Below are positions 62,015 to 64,000 of a DNA stretch of 64,000 nt, piece after piece. Source of the stretch: Varroa destructor (lineage: Eukaryota > Arthropoda > Arachnida > Mesostigmata > Varroidae); contig NW_019211455.1 in NCBI RefSeq assembly GCF_002443255.2, positions 11,130,503-11,194,502 of the forward strand. The letters are read 5' to 3'. The notes under the pieces were generated by a model that was not told the origin of the DNA, searched no databases, and saw only the letters and a program-made list of their open reading frames with translations. The position numbers and the translations under genes were made by a program. Every line of letters starts with the position of its first letter. The stretch's first letter is position 1.

Positions 62015-62217
62015 CGAACTGTGTACATACCACAATGTAGTGTTCTAGTATGAATAGCGTTACGCATCATGCAACAACTTGTTTTTAAACTAACAAAGCA
62101 TCTTCAAAGCTGAATGGAAAGAAGTCTACACAGAGAAACATTTGAAGAAAAGCATAATTTTAAGTTGATCGATGGACGTATCTCAACAATTTCGAGGTCA
62201 TACAGAGACAGTCTTAC

Positions 62218-62282
62218 CTTTTCTGTTTTGCTTGCCAGTGCAAGTAAATCCTGCCGTCGTCATTACAAAGGCTACAACGGAT
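62218..62282 (-). CDS. Candidate 65-base exon with strong splice sites
   Basis: On the - strand the acceptor CATTTTTTCTCCAG ends at 62283 and the donor AGAAAAG|GTAAGA begins at 62217. Between them one base, 21 codons and one base are open. The translation starts with hydrophobic residues (Ser-Val-Val-Ala-Phe-Val-Met), then a Gly-Phe-Thr-Cys segment and a basic end. Both splice sites are close to consensus, the best pair on this strand. No domain is recognised. Confidence 0.3.
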
Positions 62283-62552
62283 CTGGAGAAAAAATGACCG
62301 TTCGGCGCGTCATGCTTCGTAGACAAAATCCACACTTCACTTTTCCAAAGTATTCGCCTAGTTGAGGTGAGGTTTTGACTAGATCGTGCTTTCTGTAAGC
62401 GGCTTATATGATTTCCCGACACCACACTTCAATATTCTAAACCTATATGACCGTAGGTCAAATCTATCATTAAATTTCAATGGAATAAGATAAGAACATT
62501 ATCTAGACCTATAATTTGAAAATCGACACGTCATAGACATTACAAAATGCTT

Positions 62553-62586
62553 TATATATATATATATATGCTCCTATAATTCATAT

Positions 62587-62620
<34 letters not shown>
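62553..62620 (+). repeat. Two (TA)n tracts flanking the 22-mer copy 2
   Basis: TA repeats at 62553-62568 and 62591-62620 bracket the second copy of the 22-mer (62569-62590), as if it had been inserted into or captured by a TA microsatellite. Confidence 0.9.
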
Positions 62621-62623
<3 letters not shown>

Positions 62624-62639
62624 TACTATGTTTAATACG

Positions 62640-63670
62640 ATAGCCCAAAAAGTTCACTTTCGCACTTGTCCTTTCTCACCATAGATCAACGAACCGGATG
62701 GCAACGACCAGCAAAACTGTTGGAGGATTTCTAGGCCGTCTTAAATTCTCGGTGCGTCTTGCTTCGCTTCTGTTTCCTACGCCGTTGGAAGTTTTTTCTT
62801 GCTTGTTCCTCCCGCACACCCCTATCTTTTTAATTTCGTTATCCCTTCTATTTAGTTGACGCCTTCCTTGTTTCGGTATCGTCTCCTACTGCCTGCTGCC
62901 GTTTGTTGCCGTCGGCGTCGTTCGTAGACGCCCGCAGCAGAGAAAGAGGCAGAAGCCTTTGGAGTTCTTTCGTGTCGTGTTCTTTTCTTTCCCTCAGTCT
63001 CTCTCTGTTTTTCCACCTCTCGTTGGCATCGTCGTAACGATTACAAATGAAGGATCGTTCTTTCGCTCATTGTCGTCGACAAGGACGGGAACGACATCGT
63101 CATGGTTGATTTTTGTGTACGGCACGCCGTGGCGTTGAGTGGAACGGTCGTTTCGCTTCACGTCGTTGCCGCCACTACGGCCGCTAGCAATAGCAGGGCC
63201 GCAGACGGCTACAGCCTGCCGACTATACTTCGTTGCAGACTTGACATTTCTATGCGATGAGCTATGACCGTGAGACCACGCTTTCCCAGGCTTATTCTTC
63301 GCGAAAAGACCCGATTCGCCGCTTCGGTTGCCTCATTTTATGGAAGGGACCTGAACAGCGAGCTGCCTGTTCGTCAGGCCGATTCTGCGTCCTGATCTTC
63401 CTTCACTCTTGAACTGCCTTGTCGTGAGGGCAGTCTGGTCTGCTGGTATAACTCTGGTGGCCTGAATAGTAGGGGTACGATAAAATGCGTCTTCTGGGTA
63501 TTTCGGATAGGCGTTGGAAATGAGGCGAGGGGTGCGGGTAATTCGAAAGAGGGGCTGTATAAGACAGACAGAGACACAGAGAGAGGAAAGAAGATATGAA
63601 AAAGCGCGCAAAAGAAAAAATTGAGGAGTCAGCTGGCGGCAATCGAGGCGGTGGTGCTCGAGTTACTACG
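62640..63670. other. GC-richer block with a strong - strand acceptor-like tract
   Basis: CpG-containing and, on +, pyrimidine-rich at 62750-63110. On the - strand a long pyrimidine tract ends in CTTATACAG at 63555, one of the best acceptor-like sequences in the window. All three frames after it stay open for over 45 codons, so no product can be chosen. Joining the frame that ends near 63405 through an AAGA|GTGAAG donor to 62282 would fit in phase. It may be the 5' part of the - strand candidate gene. Confidence 0.3.
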
Positions 63671-63676
63671 TAGCTG

Positions 63677-63678
<2 letters not shown>

Positions 63679-63718
<40 letters not shown>
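63679..63718 (+). repeat. (AT)20 microsatellite
   Basis: A pure AT run of forty bases near the window end. Confidence 0.95.
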
Positions 63719-63720
<2 letters not shown>

Positions 63721-64000
63721 CCACTCAAAATCTCTATAACACTTAAGCGGCCAGCAAATCTCTTTCGAAAACGAAATAGAAGGGGATAGAGGACGATATC
63801 GAGCGGAGAGAACCGAGAGATGGATGATAAGAAACTATAAAAATGTGCCGGCCGCAACGAAGCGAGTAACCTGTATTGGAATTAATATGAACGAGGGTTA
63901 GAAACCTTAATTGCCGTTCGTTTTTGCTTTGTAGTGGATCGGTTCCCGATCAATTGATTATATGGTTATTGCACTGCTCACGGTACTATTGTCCTCTCAA

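Noticed and set aside
62378..62400. Similarity to the miR-279 family (TGACTAGATC)
   Set aside because: Match is limited to ten bases and the upstream sequence pairs poorly.
1..64000. CRISPR arrays, rRNA genes, telomeric repeats, intact transposons or prokaryote-like operons
   Set aside because: Looked for regular spaced repeats, rRNA-like motifs, TTAGG-type runs and long transposase or polymerase frames; none was found by eye.

Overview
This window looks like eukaryotic, probably invertebrate, chromosomal DNA in which most bases are noncoding. The reasons are direct. There is no run of long, closely packed reading frames: the longest stays near 210 codons and its composition is low-complexity. 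There are many dinucleotide microsatellites, mainly (TA)n with one long (CT)n. There is a 100-base N scaffold gap at 11955-12054. CpG is common, unlike vertebrate DNA. An arthropod is a reasonable guess, but nothing here fixes the lineage. I recognise no protein family with confidence, so no gene symbol is given.

Layout: the window alternates between GC-richer, low-complexity blocks (about 1-4870, 7700-9530, 13980-15100, 17640-24400, 25800-26800, 39700-41760, 46500-47200, 49300-53890 and 62640-63670) and AT-rich stretches that look like intron or intergenic DNA. GC-richer blocks of this kind often hold promoters and 5' leaders, and several end in an ATG plus a consensus splice donor (9516-9530 and 24409-24445 on +).

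Coding evidence is limited to short splice-bounded segments. The best are: (1) a + strand stretch at 33932-34372 that contains an internal 31-residue repeat whose conserved residues differ mainly by synonymous changes; (2) a phase-compatible + strand exon chain at 24524-24599, 25130-25275 and 25434-25529; (3) single exon candidates at 35508-35597, 36265-36536, 53895-54104 and 17327-17607 on +; (4) a possible - strand chain at 62282-62218, 61613-61568 and 61466-61355. In several places both strands are equally open, so the orientation is undecided and I say so. Each exon call is a hypothesis read by eye.

Other content: a tRNA-like, possibly SINE-derived segment at 16527-16600; several strong inverted repeats, including a perfect 36-base palindrome at 56951-56986 and a 13-bp-stem hairpin at 11681-11712; a duplicated 22-mer beside a TA tract at 61993 and 62569; and many simple repeats. 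I saw no rRNA, CRISPR array, intact transposon, telomeric repeat or prokaryote-like operon. How the candidate genes work together cannot be said.
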